Part shown: in pieces, positions 27,872 through 30,413 of the stretch
How the letters are laid out: every line of letters begins with the position of its first letter
Numbering within the stretch: the stretch's first letter is position 1
IMG/VR virus record: IMGVR_UViG_3300025759_000442
Coordinates: 1 to 30,413 of that record
DNA length: 30,413 bases
Strand: one strand, 5' to 3'
Source: a virus
Program-made: the position numbers and the translations under genes
The notes under the pieces: model-generated
What the model was told of the DNA's origin: nothing
Databases searched by the model: none
The model's input: the letters and a program-made list of their open reading frames with translations, nothing else

Positions 27872-29066
27872 ACCACAAACTGTTATATTTAAAGCTAGTG
27901 AGCGGTTTCGTGTATGCGTGGCTGGCAGACGTTTCGGTAAGACATTTTTATCCACGGCAGAGATATTAAATGCGGCATTAGCTGGCAATGACAAAAATGT
28001 TTGGTATGTAGCGCCAACGTATAAAGCCGCAAAAGAAATCGCATGGGAAATGCTTATTAAAGGCATCCCGCAAGAATACATACAGAAAACTAACGAAAGC
28101 TCACTCACTCTCAGATTGCTTAACGGTAGTGTTATTAGCTTAAAGGGGGCAGAGAAGCCAGACAACCTCAGAGGTAGGGCGCTAGATTTCTGCGTGCTTG
28201 ATGAGTTTGCTGATATGCGCAAAGAGGCGTGGTATGAAGTTATCAGGCCATCACTATCCGACAGGCAAGGATCGGCGCTATTTATCGGCACGCCAAAAGG
28301 CCGCAACCATTTCTATGAGCTTTGGGGGAAGGGGCTAGATGACGATGGTTGGGCGTCATTTCAATTTACAACCTTAGAAGGCGGGCATGTCCCAGCGGAA
28401 GAAATAACAGCGGCCCGTAATGATTTAGATCAGCGCACGTTTGACCAAGAATATCAGGCGCAATTTGTTAACTATGCAGGAATCATTTATTACGCATTTG
28501 AGCGCAAAGAGTCAATGCAGAATTATCAACAGGCTAGTGAGCCTTTGCATATCGGAATGGATTTCAACTTAGATCCTATGTCAGCAGTCGTAATGGTAAG
28601 AAAGGCCGACACGCTCTACGTTGTAGATGAGATAGTAATGTTTGGCAGTAACACTGACGAAATGGTTGCTGAGATCAAAGAGCGTTACAAAAACAGTAGT
28701 GTTACAATATACCCTGATCCAGCTTGTCGCCAGCGCAAGACCAGCGCAGGAGGCAGGACTGATCTATCTATTTTGCAAAATGCCGGTTTTAACGTAAAAG
28801 TTAGGAACGCGCATACTGCTATAAGGGACAGAATAAATGCTGTTAATTCACGGCTTAAGTCGCAAGACGGCAAACGGCATCTGTTCGTTAACCCTAAATG
28901 CAAAAAGGTAATTGAGTCATTAGAGCGTCATGTTTACAAGGAAGGCACAAGCCAGCCCGAAAAGGATGGGTTTGACCACATGAACGATGCGCTTGGATAT
29001 GCTGTTGATTACTTATTCCCCATTAAAAAATCTCACGCGGCACAGCCTCCGCAGAGGTGGACATGA
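27858..29066 (+). CDS. terL: Terminase large subunit
   Basis: A 402-residue packaging motor. Walker A is AGRRFGKT at 22-29, Walker B FCVLDEF at 111-117 (Asp115, catalytic Glu116), and FIGTPKG at 142-148 is the coupling motif. The C-terminal nuclease has MDFNLDP with Asp235, VVDE at 255-258, and the FDHMNDALGYAVDYL ending with Asp373 and Asp377, giving the metal-binding acidic residues of the RNase H-like fold. The enzyme packs DNA into the procapsid through the portal and cuts it. It is somewhat short but all parts are present. The next ATG overlaps its stop (ATGA). Confidence 0.95.
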   Translation: MILTKPQTVIFKASERFRVCVAGRRFGKTFLSTAEILNAALAGNDKNVWYVAPTYKAAKEIAWEMLIKGIPQEYIQKTNESSLTLRLLNGSVISLKGAEKPDNLRGRALDFCVLDEFADMRKEAWYEVIRPSLSDRQGSALFIGTPKGRNHFYELWGKGLDDDGWASFQFTTLEGGHVPAEEITAARNDLDQRTFDQEYQAQFVNYAGIIYYAFERKESMQNYQQASEPLHIGMDFNLDPMSAVVMVRKADTLYVVDEIVMFGSNTDEMVAEIKERYKNSSVTIYPDPACRQRKTSAGGRTDLSILQNAGFNVKVRNAHTAIRDRINAVNSRLKSQDGKRHLFVNPKCKKVIESLERHVYKEGTSQPEKDGFDHMNDALGYAVDYLFPIKKSHAAQPPQRWT

Positions 29067-30413
29067 TTAATGTAGACATTGAATATCAGCACCCAGACTT
29101 TGAGAATAACGTAGATCGCTGGGAGTTTTATCTGCGCAGTTACATGGGCGGGCAGGATTACCAAGACGGCTCGTATCTGTCAAAGTATCTTAATGAGGAT
29201 ACAAAGGCGTATGATCGACGTATTGGCCTAACTCCGCTAGACAACCACTGCAAGAACGTCATACATATTTATTCGTCGTTTTTGTGGCGCATATTGCCAA
29301 CCCGAAACTTTGCTGGCATGGAAGGCTCGCCAGAGCTTGAGCAGTTTCTTAGAGACGCAAACCTAGACGGGCAGAGCTTTAATTCATTCATGCGGGAGGC
29401 GCAGATTTGGTCTAGCGTCTATGGGCATGTCTGGTTGTTAATGGACAAACCGCGCTCACAAGCTGGCACAAGGGCAGAGGAGCTTGAGCAAGAGATCAGG
29501 CCGTATGTCACGCTGATAACGCCCGAAAATGTTTATGATTGGAAGTGGGAGCGGCAGGCATCAGGCAGGCATCAGCTTGTGTACTTAAAGATCCGAGAGT
29601 CTGTAAACCGAATTGACGGCACGCATACGGTCACGCACTTTAGAGAGTGGACGCCAGATGAAATTAAGCTCATAAGATACGACGGCGCAGAGCATCAGGT
29701 GATCGATCAGATTGATAACCCGATTGGCAAAATACCGGCAGTGTACTTGCCTGCTAACCGCTCAATTGTTAGAGGCATTGGCATCAGCGACATTTGTGAT
29801 ATCGCGTATATGCAGAAAGCCATCTACCAAGAATTAAGCGAAATTGAACAACTAATTCGCATTAGCAATCACCCGACGCTGGTAAAGACGTTTGACACAG
29901 ACGCAAGCGCAGGGGCAGGCGCAATAATCAATGTTAGTGATGACCTAGACTCAGGGCTGACGCCGTATCAAATGCAACCCTCTGGCGGCAACCTAGACGC
30001 TATCAGAGCGTCCATACAAGACAAAATTGAGTGCATCAATAGAATGGCTCACATGGGCGCAGTGCGCGGTACAGAAGCTGTGAAGCAGTCTGGCATAGCA
30101 TTGCAAACAGAATTTCAAATGTTAAACGCAAAGCTCAGTGAGAAGGCCGACATTTTAGAGTTGGCTGAAGAGCAGTTGTGGGGCTTTTACTGTAACTGGC
30201 AAAACCACACTACCCATGAGGTGATGATTAGCTACCCTGATTCGTTCGATCTGCGAGATTACGAATCTGAGTTGCGATTCTTGCAGCAGGCTAGAGCGTC
30301 TGGCGTTAAATCCGTGACGTTACTGCGGGAGATTGATAAGAAAGTGGCAGACCTTGTGCTTGATGACGAAGTGTTAGCGCAAGCGCATGCTGAGATTGAC
30401 GAACAGACTACGG
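29063..30413 (+). CDS. Portal protein (DUF4055-like), 3' end cut by window
   Basis: The frame is open from ATG 29063 to the last base (450 full codons). It has portal features: an early DRRIGLTPLDNHCKNVIHIY region, WSSVYGHVWLLMDKPRSQAG (about 113-132), the YVTLITPENVYDWKWER part, then GKIPAVYLPANRSIVRGIGI and SDICDIAYMQKAIYQELSEIEQ and a long helical end. The order ltp.n...w.w; G.iP...; sdi.diA..n...y...s...Q matches DUF4055-like and other phage portals. The portal forms the dodecameric channel for DNA. It follows TerL. The frame continues without a stop into base 1 of this window if the ends are joined. Confidence 0.85.
   Translation, partial: MINVDIEYQHPDFENNVDRWEFYLRSYMGGQDYQDGSYLSKYLNEDTKAYDRRIGLTPLDNHCKNVIHIYSSFLWRILPTRNFAGMEGSPELEQFLRDANLDGQSFNSFMREAQIWSSVYGHVWLLMDKPRSQAGTRAEELEQEIRPYVTLITPENVYDWKWERQASGRHQLVYLKIRESVNRIDGTHTVTHFREWTPDEIKLIRYDGAEHQVIDQIDNPIGKIPAVYLPANRSIVRGIGISDICDIAYMQKAIYQELSEIEQLIRISNHPTLVKTFDTDASAGAGAIINVSDDLDSGLTPYQMQPSGGNLDAIRASIQDKIECINRMAHMGAVRGTEAVKQSGIALQTEFQMLNAKLSEKADILELAEEQLWGFYCNWQNHTTHEVMISYPDSFDLRDYESELRFLQQARASGVKSVTLLREIDKKVADLVLDDEVLAQAHAEIDEQTT

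Noticed and set aside
27779-28306. 175-codon minus-strand frame
   Set aside because: Antisense to the terminase genes, whose motifs are clear; no features of a real protein.
1-30413. Direct terminal repeat or cos ends at the window edges
   Set aside because: The first and last bases share no repeat; the edges cut through a reading frame, so they are assembly or window limits.
1-30413. tRNA, integrase or attachment site
   Set aside because: I found no cloverleaf-like sequence with T-arm features and no integrase motif while reading; a tRNAscan run would settle the tRNA point.

Overview
The window looks like a nearly complete, possibly complete, genome of a small tailed phage with a long non-contractile tail (siphovirus-like). 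Every supported protein gene is on the + strand, in compact runs with ATGA, TAATG or GTGA overlaps. The small genes of unknown function resemble those I know from uncultured marine phages. The host is probably a Gram-negative bacterium: there is a GTA-type holin, an M15 endolysin and a candidate lipoprotein (outer-membrane) spanin. No integrase, attachment site, DNA polymerase, replicative helicase or tRNA gene was recognised. If the genome is complete, this suggests a lytic phage that relies on host replication machinery.

Layout. (1) 1-4259: head and neck: MuF-like C-terminal protein (5' end cut by the window), a 16-residue lysine-rich mini-gene, scaffold, major capsid protein, connector/completion proteins, tail terminator and tail tube. 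(2) 4266-16239: tail: assembly chaperone pair made by a -1 ribosomal frameshift, tape measure, distal/minor tail proteins, a GNAT acetyltransferase, a gpJ-like tip/fibre protein, and fibre genes including an 18-residue-repeat protein and a peptidase S74-terminated fibre. (3) 16239-18375: lysis region: coiled-coil membrane protein, secreted EF-hand-like protein, i-spanin-like protein, 28-residue lipoprotein, 3-TM holin, M15A endolysin. (4) 18376-27528: early/accessory genes behind an intergenic parS-like palindrome: single-strand annealing protein, SSB-like protein with a DDIPF tail, XRE regulator, a 328-nt structured gap, a DnaT/replisome-organiser-like protein, NinB-like protein, HTH-metallophosphoesterase, hidden zinc-ribbon ORF, HNH nuclease, DUF932 protein and a ParB-N/DNA methyltransferase. 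(5) 27521-30413: packaging: TerS, TerL and portal (3' end cut by the window).

The portal frame at the right edge continues without a stop into the MuF-like frame at the left edge. A 30,413-bp circularly permuted genome with a portal-MuF fusion is therefore the simplest reading, though the junction itself is not observed. The observations most worth following are the near-perfect parS site in a phage without a recognised ParA/ParB, the structured 20.35-20.67 kb gap ending in a minus-strand terminator, the fully formed frameshift signal at 4607-4660, and the very short lipoprotein at 17548.
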